This document shows positions 1 through 7,677 of a stretch of DNA of 64,000 nt, piece after piece. The stretch comes from an uncultured Curtobacterium sp. (lineage in GTDB: Bacteria > Actinomycetota > Actinomycetes > Actinomycetales > Microbacteriaceae): contig CAJYUW010000034.1 of the NCBI GenBank assembly GCA_913778205.1, positions 1 through 64,000 of the forward strand, read 5' to 3'. Every line of letters starts with the position of its first letter. Positions within the stretch are counted from its first letter, which is position 1. The position numbers were made by a program, and so were the translations under genes. The notes under the pieces are model-generated. The model did not search any database, had not been told where the DNA came from, and was given only the letters and a program-made list of their open reading frames with translations.

Positions 1-32
1 CGCGTGGCGACGCCGCCACGCGCCTCCCGGCC
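1..32. terminator. Hairpin at left edge, probable terminator
   Basis: Positions 1-8 pair with 15-22 (CGCGTGGC with GCCACGCG), and GCCTCCCGGCC follows at 22-32. The left part of the structure is cut off by the window edge. It resembles the complete hairpin at 54796-54841 and lies just after the stop codon of the small membrane protein gene read leftwards, so it probably ends the phosphate-transport transcript. Confidence 0.45.
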
Positions 33-72
33 GTCTCCTCGTCGCGGCAGCGATTCTGGCGCGCGGTGCGCG

Positions 73-369
73 TCAGTGGAACTGCGGGACGATCAGGTAG
101 ATGCCGTACAGCACGGCGGCCGCGCTCACCGCGAAGCACACGATCGCGAGCGAGCGGTACAGCCGCACCCCGGGCGGTGTCTGCCCCGGCAGCGGGAACC
201 CCGCGGTCGCCGGACCGACGGTCCCGTCCTCCTTGACGGTGTACTTGCCGGCGCGGGTGTCCGCCGCGCTCCAGAACCGGAGGCCGATCGAGTAGACCGT
301 CACCACGAAGCACGCGGCGACGACCGAGGCGACCGCCACGGACAGGAACGCCAGCCAGTCGATGCCCAT
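73..369 (-). CDS. Small membrane protein downstream of PiT transporter
   Basis: A 98-residue protein with two clear hydrophobic segments, roughly residues 5-30 and 74-95, separated by a polar stretch rich in G, T and P. It begins with ATG at 369, and that ATG shares one base with the TGA of the phosphate transporter gene (TGATG), so the two are translationally coupled and certainly one operon. I do not recognise the family. The coupling suggests an accessory subunit or modulator of phosphate uptake, but this is inference from position only. It is the last gene of the unit. Confidence 0.8.
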   Translation of the reverse strand: MGIDWLAFLSVAVASVVAACFVVTVYSIGLRFWSAADTRAGKYTVKEDGTVGPATAGFPLPGQTPPGVRLYRSLAIVCFAVSAAAVLYGIYLIVPQFH

Positions 370-1619
370 CAGCGACGTCCTCCCTTGCGCGCGGCCATGC
401 GGCGCAGCGTTCGTTCCCGGCTCAGCTCGGCACGGCGGGCGGCGACGACCTCGGCGCGCTTCTTCCGCTGCATGTCGCGACGCTCCTTCCGGGTCAGCAC
501 CGCGTTCGCGGCGACGTCGACCTCGATCGCCTGCTCGTGCGGCTTCCGGAGCGACCACAGGTAGAGCCCGAGGATCACCGCGGCACCCACGACGGCGTCG
601 ATGACCAGGCCGAGGACGCCGATGCGCGCGATGCCCGACGCCACGGCACCCACCGCGGCGGCCGCGGGCAACGTGATGAACCAGGCGATGACGATCTTGC
701 CGGCCGTCGACCACTGGATCTTCGACCCACGACGGCCGAGGCCCGCGCCGATGATCGACCCGGAGGAGACCTGGGTCGTGGACAGCGCGAAGCCGAGGTG
801 GCTCGACGCGAGGATCGTGGCCGCGGTCGACGCCTCGGCGGCGAAGCCCTGCGTCGCGCGGATCTCGGTGATGCCCGACCCGAGCGTGCGGATGATGCGC
901 CAGCCGCCGGTGTAGGTGCCGAGCGCGATCGCGAGCGCACAGGCCACGACGACCCAGAACTGGACGCCCTGGCCCGCGGACTGCGCACCAGAGGCGATCA
1001 GCGTCAGCGTGATGACGCCCATCGTCTTCTGCGCGTCGTTCGTGCCGTGCGCGAGCGACACCATCGAACTGGTGAAGATCTGGCCGAAGCGGAAGCCGCC
1101 GCGCTCGTTCGGGAACACCGGCCGACGCGTGATCCGGTAGGCGATGCGCGTCGACAGGAGCGACACGAGCGCCGCGATCACGGGCGACAGGAACGCCGGG
1201 ATGATCACGACGGTCAGCAGCGCGGCGTAGTTCACGGACCCGAACCCGGCGCCGACGATCGCGGCACCGATCAGTCCGCCGAACAGCGCGTGCGACGACG
1301 AGGACGGCAGGCCGCGCAACCACGTGATCATGTTCCAGACGACCGCGCCGATGAGCCCGGCGAAGATCATCTCGGGCGTGATCGCGACGCCGCCGGGCCC
1401 CTCGTTGATGAGGCCGTGCGAGATCGAGGTCGCCACGGCGGTGCTGAGGAACGCACCGACGAGGTTGAGCACCGCTGCGACGGTGACCGCGACCTTGGGC
1501 TTCATGGCGCCGGTCGCGATCGGGGTCGCCATCGCGTTGGCGGTGTCGTGAAAACCGTTTGTGAAGTCGAAGAAGAGGGCCAACGCGATGACCAGGACGA
1601 CTATGAGTGTGATGTCCAC
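369..1619 (-). CDS. pit: PiT-family inorganic phosphate transporter
   Basis: A 416-residue integral membrane protein that should carry phosphate into the cell with a proton or as a metal-phosphate complex. The PiT signature GFHDTANAM lies at residues 22-30, and the second, inverted-repeat copy appears as HGTNDAQKTMG in the C-terminal half, so both halves of the family fold are present. About ten hydrophobic segments are visible, with a basic tail at the C terminus. I chose the GTG at 1619 (VDITLIV...) because PiT proteins normally start right before the first membrane helix; an upstream start would add 17 charged residues. Downstream it overlaps the small membrane protein by one base. It diverges from the antiporter gene at 1736. 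Confidence 0.93.
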   Translation of the reverse strand: MDITLIVVLVIALALFFDFTNGFHDTANAMATPIATGAMKPKVAVTVAAVLNLVGAFLSTAVATSISHGLINEGPGGVAITPEMIFAGLIGAVVWNMITWLRGLPSSSSHALFGGLIGAAIVGAGFGSVNYAALLTVVIIPAFLSPVIAALVSLLSTRIAYRITRRPVFPNERGGFRFGQIFTSSMVSLAHGTNDAQKTMGVITLTLIASGAQSAGQGVQFWVVVACALAIALGTYTGGWRIIRTLGSGITEIRATQGFAAEASTAATILASSHLGFALSTTQVSSGSIIGAGLGRRGSKIQWSTAGKIVIAWFITLPAAAAVGAVASGIARIGVLGLVIDAVVGAAVILGLYLWSLRKPHEQAIEVDVAANAVLTRKERRDMQRKKRAEVVAARRAELSRERTLRRMAARKGGRR

Positions 1620-1735
1620 CGCGGGAAAGTGTCCCAGGCGACCGCCCCGAGCACAAACCCTGTCGTTCACCTCGTGTTCACCGGGCCTGTCGATCCGTTC
1701 AGGAACGGAACCATTCCGATGAGAGAATGTTCCTC

Positions 1736-3424
1736 ATGGACACCGCCGAGCTCCTCATCCTGCTGATCGGATCGCTCGCGGTGACCGGGTTCGCCCGCGC
1801 GAAGGGCCTCCCCGCGCCGCTGCTCGTGACCGCGGTCGCGCTCGCGGCGTCGTTCCTGCCGGGCCTGCCCGCGATGGAGATCGACTCCGAGGTCATCCTC
1901 ACCGTCGTGCTCCCCCCGTTGCTGTACTCGGCCGCGCTCGACGTGTCGTGGCAGAGCTTCCGGACCTCGATCAAGCAGATCCGCCGCCTCGGGATCTTCC
2001 TCGTGATCGTCACCGCGCTCGCGGTCGGCGTGGTCGCGTACTTCCTCATCCCGGACATGACGCTGCCCGCGGCGATCCTCCTCGGCGCCATCGTCGCTCC
2101 GCCGGACGCCGTGTCCGCAGCGGCCATCGGGCGCAAGCTCGGGCTGCCCCGCCGGGTGATGACCGTCCTCTCCGGCGAGAGCCTCATCAACGACGCGGCG
2201 TCGCTGACGCTGGTCCGGGTGTTCACGCTCATCATCGCGGGCACGTCGCTGACGATCTGGCAGGACCTCGGCATCTTCGGCCTCGCGATCGGCGTCGGCC
2301 TCGTCGTCGGCGGGGTGCTCGGCGTCCTCGTGCACTGGATCCGGATGCGCATCAACGACCCGGTGGTCGAGACGATCATGAGCATCCTGCTGCCCTTCGT
2401 CGCCTACATCCTCGCCGAGGACCTCTCCGGCTCCGGCGTCATCGCGGTCGTGACCGCGGGCCTCTACATCGGCTACAACTCGCCGAAGGAGGGCTACGCG
2501 ACCCGACTGCAGGAGCGCCCGCTCTGGACGAGCATCGACGTCATCCTCGAGGGCTTCGTGTTCGCGCTCATCGGCCTGCAGCTCAACACCGTCGTGCAGG
2601 ACCTGGTCGACAGCGAGCGCAGCCTGGCGCAGACGCTCACCGCGGCCGTCGTGATCCTGCTCGTCGTGATCGTCGTCCGGCCGCTGTTCGTCTTCGAGAA
2701 CTACGTCCGCAACCGCATCAACGGCCGATGGCTCCGTCCCCTGCGCGTCCGCCTCTCCCGCGGGCACCCGTCCCTGCGGTGGATGCGCGGGACCGCGGAG
2801 CCGAAGCTGAACTGGCGGGAGCTCACCGTCATCTCCTGGACCGGGATGCGGGGCGTGGTGACCCTCGCGGCCGCGGTCTCCGTGATCGCGAACCCGACGA
2901 AGATCCCCGCGCAGGACACCATCTTCGTCATCGCCTTCTTCGTGACCGTCGGCACCCTGCTGCTCCAGGGGCTCACCCTGCCGCTCGTGATCCGCGCGCT
3001 CAAGGTGCAGGACCCGGAGGAGGGCATCGAGGACGTCCGGAGCGAGATGCGGCTCAACGAGCGGACCACCCGGGCCGCGATCGAGCTCATCGAGCAGCGG
3101 CGCGCGGAGTGGGGCGAGCGGTTCGGGGTCGAGCAGACCGACGCGTTCGTCGCTCGGCTCAAGGCCCGGCTCGAGCGCGCGGCCGAGACCTTCCGGCAGG
3201 ACGCGATCGAGGAGGAGACCGAGGACCAGCAGCTGCCGTCCCGGCTCCGCGGCGTGCAGATGCAGGACATCCGCCGCGACCTCCTCGACCGACGCCGCGA
3301 GATCGTCCTCGAGGAGCGCGAGAAGGGCAACCTCGACGAGGAGGTCATGCGGCGCGTCCTCGTCACGCTCGACGCCGAGGAGCTCGCGATGGACTCCGCC
3401 CAGGCGTCGCGCAGCCGCAGCTGA
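1736..3424 (+). CDS. Na+/H+ antiporter, CPA1 (NhaP/NHE-like) family
   Basis: A protein of about 562 residues with 11-12 hydrophobic segments in the first 420 residues and a charged, helical cytoplasmic tail of about 140 residues rich in E and R. The core holds GESLINDAASLTLVRVF, the membrane-embedded acidic Asn-Asp motif of CPA1 cation/proton exchangers, so it should exchange Na+ (or K+) for protons in pH and salt homeostasis. ATG codons occur at 1727 and 1736 in the same frame. I prefer 1736 because GAGAG at 1721-1725 then lies ten bases upstream, whereas it would touch the first ATG. It stands alone, divergent from the phosphate transporter. Confidence 0.9.
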   Translation: MDTAELLILLIGSLAVTGFARAKGLPAPLLVTAVALAASFLPGLPAMEIDSEVILTVVLPPLLYSAALDVSWQSFRTSIKQIRRLGIFLVIVTALAVGVVAYFLIPDMTLPAAILLGAIVAPPDAVSAAAIGRKLGLPRRVMTVLSGESLINDAASLTLVRVFTLIIAGTSLTIWQDLGIFGLAIGVGLVVGGVLGVLVHWIRMRINDPVVETIMSILLPFVAYILAEDLSGSGVIAVVTAGLYIGYNSPKEGYATRLQERPLWTSIDVILEGFVFALIGLQLNTVVQDLVDSERSLAQTLTAAVVILLVVIVVRPLFVFENYVRNRINGRWLRPLRVRLSRGHPSLRWMRGTAEPKLNWRELTVISWTGMRGVVTLAAAVSVIANPTKIPAQDTIFVIAFFVTVGTLLLQGLTLPLVIRALKVQDPEEGIEDVRSEMRLNERTTRAAIELIEQRRAEWGERFGVEQTDAFVARLKARLERAAETFRQDAIEEETEDQQLPSRLRGVQMQDIRRDLLDRRREIVLEEREKGNLDEEVMRRVLVTLDAEELAMDSAQASRSRS

Positions 3425-3465
3425 CCGCCCCTCTTCCGACCGGACGCGGGCCACGGACCGCTCCC

Positions 3466-3480
3466 GGGGACCGAGTCCCC
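3466..3480. terminator. Small hairpin after antiporter gene
   Basis: GGGGAC and GTCCCC form a perfect six-pair stem with a three-base loop about 40 bases after the antiporter stop. It has no T-run, so it is only a weak terminator candidate. Confidence 0.3.
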
Positions 3481-3562
3481 AGCGCGGTTCGCTCCCCCGG
3501 TCGTTGTCGGAGGTCCCGGCGTATCCTGGCGCTCCGGACAACGAACAGGAGCACGTGGCCGA

Positions 3563-5137
3563 GTGAGCACCCCGCGGAACGACCTCCCACCGAAGCGGAC
3601 CACCCGCCCGTCGACCCGCGGCACGCGTCCTCGTCGCGGCTCCTCCGTCGCCGGCCACCGCCGCGTCCGCCAGGCACCGGTCCCCGAGCCGCAGCGGATC
3701 AGCGCCTACCGCCGCTGGTACAGCACGCTCCACCCGTCGCTGCAGCTCATCGGCCTGCAGCTCTGGATGCCGCTGTTCTTCATCGTGGGCTTCTGCCTCT
3801 GCTACGTCTTCGCGTTCCACGCCCCGCACCCGCACGACGTCCCCGTGGCCCTGGTCGGCAGCGATCCCACGCTCGTCGCCGCGGTCGGCAAGGCCCTGCC
3901 CGGCGAGTACGTCTTCCACGCCTACGACTCCCTCGCCGCGGCGAAGCGCGACGTGCTCGCGGGCAGCATGGCCGTCGCGTACGACCCGTCCGCGAACGAG
4001 TTCTTCAAGGCGAGCGCGCACCAGTTCCAGGTCGCCTCGCTCGTCCCCGCGACCCTGTCGGCCGTGATCGAGGCCGGTGGGGCGGCGGCGCCGAGGATCA
4101 CCGAGCTCGCCCCGCTGCCCACCTACGACGAGTACGGCACCGTGTCGATGTACGTCATGCTCGCCTGGTGCATCGGCGGCTACATGGTCGCGATGTTCAT
4201 CGGCATCATGGGCGGGCCGCTCCGGCACCGCACGCGCATGGCCGTCATCGTCGTCGGCGGCCTCGTCATCTCGCTCATCACGAACACGCTCGCCGGTCCT
4301 GTCGTCGGCGCGATCCACGGGCACTTCGTCCCGCTCGTGCTCATCGCCTGGGGCTGGATCGTCGCGATCGGCCTCGCCGTCAACGGGCTGAGCTACTTCG
4401 CCGGCCGGTTCATCGCCGCCCCGGCCATGATCTGCTTCGTCTTCCTGTCGATGCCGTCCTCCGGTGGTGCGTACCCGAAGTGGTTCATGCCGGAGCCGTT
4501 CGCGTGGCTGAACAACGTCGTCGTGGGCTCCAGCATGGTCGACATGATCAAGCACCAGGTCTACGGCGTCGGCCCGGGTCTGACGCGTGGCCTGGTCACG
4601 ATGGCCTGCTACGCCGGGGCCGGGCTCGTGCTCATGTACTTCGGCAAGATGTGGTGGGAGCACCGCCGCATCCGCGCGATCGTCACCGGACGCACGACGA
4701 TGTTCCAGGACGCGCAGAACGCCAACCGCGAGTTCCTCGGCAAGCAGCGGGACCAGGAGCTCGAGCGGCACGGCCTCACGTCGACCGAGACCGGCACCCT
4801 GACGGTGCTGCGCGACGACGGCTGGGAGGACGAGCGCGCCGACGGCGACGTCTTCATGGGCGGCCGCGACGGCCTCGAGAACGCCCCGGCGACCACGGGC
4901 CGCATCCCGGTGATCCGGTCCGGCGAGCGCCCCGTGCCCGGCGCACGGCCTGGAGGCTCGACCGCCGGACCACGCACCCGTCCGGTCCCGCGGACGGACG
5001 GCTCCAGGGCACCGCTCCGGTCCGACGGCCCGGCGCGTTCCGACGCGTCGCTCCGCTCCGACGTCCCCGCCCGTGCGGGCAACCGGGCCGGCGGCGGTCC
5101 CGACGACCGCCCGCACGGTCGGCACGCGGAGCGCTGA
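3563..5137 (+). CDS. ABC-2/YhgE-like multi-spanning membrane protein
   Basis: A 524-residue protein. A basic N-terminal region of about 45 residues precedes a first membrane helix near 60-85 (MPLFFIVGFCLCYVFAF). Then comes an extracytoplasmic domain of roughly 100 residues, then five more helices to about residue 370, and finally a hydrophilic tail. One TM, a large outside loop, then a TM bundle is the layout of ABC-2 / YhgE-Pip / DUF3533 membrane proteins, some of which act as export permeases. No ATPase gene is adjacent, so its partner and substrate are unknown. The last 60 residues are low-complexity (repeated RSD, AR, PGG) and may be unstructured. The GTG at 3563 has AGGAG at 3547-3551; a TATCCT -10-like box sits at 3522-3527. 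Confidence 0.75.
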   Translation: MSTPRNDLPPKRTTRPSTRGTRPRRGSSVAGHRRVRQAPVPEPQRISAYRRWYSTLHPSLQLIGLQLWMPLFFIVGFCLCYVFAFHAPHPHDVPVALVGSDPTLVAAVGKALPGEYVFHAYDSLAAAKRDVLAGSMAVAYDPSANEFFKASAHQFQVASLVPATLSAVIEAGGAAAPRITELAPLPTYDEYGTVSMYVMLAWCIGGYMVAMFIGIMGGPLRHRTRMAVIVVGGLVISLITNTLAGPVVGAIHGHFVPLVLIAWGWIVAIGLAVNGLSYFAGRFIAAPAMICFVFLSMPSSGGAYPKWFMPEPFAWLNNVVVGSSMVDMIKHQVYGVGPGLTRGLVTMACYAGAGLVLMYFGKMWWEHRRIRAIVTGRTTMFQDAQNANREFLGKQRDQELERHGLTSTETGTLTVLRDDGWEDERADGDVFMGGRDGLENAPATTGRIPVIRSGERPVPGARPGGSTAGPRTRPVPRTDGSRAPLRSDGPARSDASLRSDVPARAGNRAGGGPDDRPHGRHAER

Positions 5138-5139
5138 CC

Positions 5140-5289
5140 GCGGCGGACACGAGCCAGCGGGGTCGCGGCGGACACGAGCCAGCGGGATCGCGGCGGACAC
5201 GAGCCAGCGGGATCGCGGCAGACACGAGCCAGCGGGATCGCGGCAGACACGAGCCAGCGGGGTCGCGGCGGACACGAGCCAGCGGGGTC
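5140..5289. repeat. Minisatellite, 25 bp x 6
   Basis: Six head-to-tail copies of a 25-bp unit (core GACACGAGCCAGCGGG) begin three bases after the stop codon of the membrane protein gene. Copies differ only at two positions (GCGGCG/GCGGCA and GGTC/GATC). There are no spacers between units, so it is not a CRISPR array. Confidence 0.95.
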
Positions 5290-5332
5290 GCGGCGCTGAC
5301 CGCACCGGCGCCCGCCAGAGCGGACTCGTCGC

Positions 5333-5402
5333 GGCGGGCTCGTCCGGGCGGGCTCGTCAGGTCGGGCTCGTCCGGGCGGGCCCGTCCGGGCGGGCCCGTC
5401 GG
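5333..5402. repeat. Minisatellite, 14 bp x 5
   Basis: Five head-to-tail copies of a 14-bp unit of the form GGCGGGCTCGTCCG, with single-base variants, fill the space just before the promoter of the next gene. The period equals that of the repeat at 36808-36877. Confidence 0.85.
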
Positions 5403-5422
5403 GACGGCCGCCGCGCCGGGCG

Positions 5423-5434
5423 TATCCTGGGCCG
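5423..5434 (+). promoter_or_regulatory. Leaderless-type promoter (-10 TATCCT)
   Basis: TATCCT at 5423-5428 ends six bases before the ATG at 5435, which places the expected transcription start on the A of the start codon. No Shine-Dalgarno sequence is present. Confidence 0.6.
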
Positions 5435-5722
5435 ATGACCCCGCGCATCGCCTGGCACCGCGTCCTCGTGACCGTCGTCGTCGTGTTCCTCGCCCTCGCG
5501 GTCGTGCTCTACGCGCTGAGCGTGCTCCTCGCACCGGCCGACGGGCGCAACACCGCCGGCCTCTTCGTCGGGTGGGCGATGTTCGCGATGATCGGCGCGA
5601 TCGGCTTCGGCATCGTCGACTTCTTCGTCCGCCCCCTCGGTGGGCGCAGCGGTGACGCGGACGTCATCGCCGCGGCCGAGGAAGCCCGCACGGGCAGCAC
5701 CCGCACGCAGCAGGCCCGCTAG
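5435..5722 (+). CDS. Small two-TM membrane protein
   Basis: A 95-residue protein with two hydrophobic helices, about residues 8-31 and 42-66, and a polar, basic C-terminal tail. I do not recognise a named family; small proteins of this shape are common in Microbacteriaceae. The start ATG follows a TATCCT box by six bases, suggesting a leaderless mRNA. Its TAG stop lies inside the palindrome CTAG, and the stop of the convergent NUDIX gene uses the other strand of the same four bases, so the two reading frames overlap tail to tail by 4 bp with no terminator between them. Confidence 0.8.
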   Translation: MTPRIAWHRVLVTVVVVFLALAVVLYALSVLLAPADGRNTAGLFVGWAMFAMIGAIGFGIVDFFVRPLGGRSGDADVIAAAEEARTGSTRTQQAR

Positions 5723-6255
5723 TCCGACCCGCCGAACCCTGCGGCGGCGTCCTCGTTCGCGAGGGTGAACCCCGCGACCGTCGCGTCGTCGTCGGCGAAC
5801 GTGAACCGCGCGCGGACCCGTCCCCCGTCGAGCACCCCGGGCAACCAGTACCTCGCGTCGTCCCACATCGCGTCGTAGGGCACGTCCCGCACCGGGATCC
5901 ACCGCGGGTCGAGCTCGTCGCTGCCCGTCGGGTGTCCCTGCCACCGGCGGCAGACGAAGACGTCCGAGACCTGGGACCAGGACGGCCGGAACGGGAACCG
6001 GTAGTCCAACGTGCCCCGTGCCTCCAGGTCGGCCGGGTCGAGCCGCAGGCCGACCTCTTCGGCCACCTCGCGCACGGCGGTGTCGACCGCCGCCTCACCG
6101 GGCTCCCGCTTGCCGCCGGGTCCCACGAGACGGCCCGTGCCGAGCCCGCGACGCTTCTCACCGAGCAGGACCTCGGGACCGTCGGCGCCGTCGCGCAGCA
6201 GGTACACGACGACCACGGCCGGGTGCTGGACGGTGCGGTCGGCGCGTTCGGTCAC
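5719..6255 (-). CDS. NUDIX hydrolase (MutT-like)
   Basis: A 178-residue protein with a full NUDIX box at residues 47-70: GG, then E seven residues on, then REVAEEVG. The catalytic glutamates are intact. It begins right after the start with HPAVVVVYLL, the usual first strand of 8-oxo-dGTP-type diphosphatases. Likely substrates are oxidised or damaged nucleoside triphosphates, but the box alone does not settle the substrate. I chose the GTG at 6255 because it gives the expected length and the region further upstream is not protein-like. It converges on the small membrane protein with a 4-bp tail overlap. Confidence 0.88.
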   Translation of the reverse strand: MTERADRTVQHPAVVVVYLLRDGADGPEVLLGEKRRGLGTGRLVGPGGKREPGEAAVDTAVREVAEEVGLRLDPADLEARGTLDYRFPFRPSWSQVSDVFVCRRWQGHPTGSDELDPRWIPVRDVPYDAMWDDARYWLPGVLDGGRVRARFTFADDDATVAGFTLANEDAAAGFGGSD

Positions 6256-6307
6256 GCTCCCAGTGTGGCGTACGCTCGTGGCATGGCAGGCGTGCTGCGG
6301 GGGCACC

Positions 6308-6658
6308 GTGGCTGAGTCCCGCAGGACGGGGCGCAGCCTCGAAGTGCTGCGTGCCGAGGCCGCGGAGGAGATCTCGATGCTCGTCGAGCACCGGAGCCGC
6401 CAGGGCGAGGACCCGTGGGACTTCATGCCGACGCTGCCGACGGTCGACGAGCAGGTCGTGCTCATCCTCCGCGCCGACTCGCTCGAGCTCGATGCGGCGA
6501 TCGGCAAGCGGAGCGCGCAGTGGTCGATGCACCCGGCGTCGGGGCAGGGGACGCGGATGGGCGAGGAGTACCACCGCCTGCGTCGGATCGCCCTGCAGCA
6601 CCCGGAGCTGACCGAGGCGGTCTGGAAGCTCATGGGGGCGCTGCCCGACGCCGGCTGA
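6308..6658 (+). CDS. Conserved-looking hypothetical protein, 116 aa
   Basis: A 116-residue soluble protein, mostly helical in appearance and charged (RAEAAEEISMLVEHRSR), with no signal peptide or membrane segment. The GTG at 6308 is preceded by a G-rich stretch (CGGGGGC) that could serve as a ribosome binding site. I do not recognise the family. It is followed after 43 bases by the class IV aminotransferase gene on the same strand and diverges from the NUDIX gene. Codon positions are strongly GC-biased at the third base, as in neighbouring real genes. Confidence 0.65.
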   Translation: MAESRRTGRSLEVLRAEAAEEISMLVEHRSRQGEDPWDFMPTLPTVDEQVVLILRADSLELDAAIGKRSAQWSMHPASGQGTRMGEEYHRLRRIALQHPELTEAVWKLMGALPDAG

Positions 6659-6701
6659 CGGCCCGGTGGAGGGGCCAGCCGCGCTGCGGTTGGATGGACG
6701 C

Positions 6702-7592
6702 ATGACCGAAACCGTCCTCGCGATCCTCAACCAGCCCTCCCGCGAAGCCGCGCCGCACGACCCGGACGCCGACGCGTTCTGGTTCGCCGCGCCGCTCGAG
6801 GAGCACGTGCAGGTGCAGGACCTCGGGATCATCCGCGGCGACGGCGTGTTCGAGACCATCACCGTGGTCGATGGTCGACCGCAGGCGCTCGAGCCGCACC
6901 TGGCCCGCTTCGAGCGGTCCGCGCGGATGCTCGACCTGCCGGTGCCGGACGTCGAGGCCTGGCGCCGTGCGATCGAGGCCGTCTGCGCCGAGCTCGACCC
7001 GGTGCGCGAGGCCTTCGTCAAGACCGTGCTCACCCGCGGCGTCGAGGGGTCGGACCGTCCGACGGGATGGGCGTACGCGGCGCCCTCTGGCGACCAGACC
7101 CACGCTCGCACCGAGGGCATCACGGTCGTGACGCTCGACCGCGGCTACCGGCACGACGTCGAGCGCACGTCCCCGTGGCTCCTGCAGGGCGCGAAGTCGC
7201 TGTCGTACGCGGTGAACATGGCGGCGCTGCGCGAGGCCGTGCGTCGCGGCGCGGACGACGCGCTCTTCGTGTCGACCGACGGCTACGTGCTCGAGGGCAC
7301 CCGCGCGAACCTGGTCATGTCCGTCGGCGGTCGGCTCGTCACACCACGCACCGACATCGGGATCCTCGCCGGCACGACCCAGGCGGACGTCTTCCGGTTC
7401 GCCGAGGAAGCAGGCATCGAGACGGCGTACGAACTGGTCACCCTGGCCGATCTCGAGGCCGCGGACGCGCTCTGGCTCGTGTCGAGCATCCGGCAGGCCG
7501 CGCCGATCCGTTCGGTGAACGGGGTCGCGCGCGCGATGGACCTCGACCTGACCGAGCGGATCAACGACTTCCTGTTGTCGCGCGAGGCGTGA
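6702..7592 (+). CDS. pabC: Class IV aminotransferase, probable 4-amino-4-deoxychorismate lyase
   Basis: A 296-residue PLP enzyme of fold type IV. QDLGIIRGDGVFET at about 39-52 is the N-terminal family motif. Lys165 in GAKSLSYAVNM is the expected PLP lysine, and EGTRANL at 198-204 is the C-terminal cofactor/substrate motif. Class IV members are either branched-chain or D-amino-acid aminotransferases or aminodeoxychorismate lyase, which makes 4-aminobenzoate for folate. The length and the presence of a pabB gene at 29715 in the same window favour PabC, but sequence alone cannot exclude the other activities. Start ATG 6702 is chosen because the frame further upstream is not protein-like. Confidence 0.8.
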   Translation: MTETVLAILNQPSREAAPHDPDADAFWFAAPLEEHVQVQDLGIIRGDGVFETITVVDGRPQALEPHLARFERSARMLDLPVPDVEAWRRAIEAVCAELDPVREAFVKTVLTRGVEGSDRPTGWAYAAPSGDQTHARTEGITVVTLDRGYRHDVERTSPWLLQGAKSLSYAVNMAALREAVRRGADDALFVSTDGYVLEGTRANLVMSVGGRLVTPRTDIGILAGTTQADVFRFAEEAGIETAYELVTLADLEAADALWLVSSIRQAAPIRSVNGVARAMDLDLTERINDFLLSREA

Positions 7593-7624
7593 CCGGTGCG
7601 GGTCGGGTCCGTGGCGATCCGCGG

Positions 7625-7670
7625 ACGGACGGGAGGCACGGTGCGGGCCAGCACCGTGCCTCCAGTCCGT
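7625..7670. terminator. Two-way hairpin terminator between convergent genes
   Basis: The arms GGAGGCACGGTGC (7632-7644) and GCACCGTGCCTCC (7651-7663) pair perfectly over 13 bp with loop GGGCCA. The stem extends by six more pairs beyond one mismatch. It sits between the stop at 7592 and the convergent stop at 7678. Confidence 0.8.
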
Positions 7671-7677
7671 CACCTGG

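Noticed and set aside
5140-5289. Possible CRISPR array.
   Set aside because: Units follow each other directly with no unique spacers and no cas genes are near; it is a minisatellite.
1667-5655. Very long open frames on the strand opposite or in another frame of the antiporter and ABC-2-like genes (over 1000 codons).
   Set aside because: They are rich in R, A, D, H and G in the pattern produced by reading GC-rich codons out of frame, cross several real genes, and contain no recognisable domain. The same applies to long antisense frames at 16103-18019, 23920-27327, 41793-45206 and 50030-53878.
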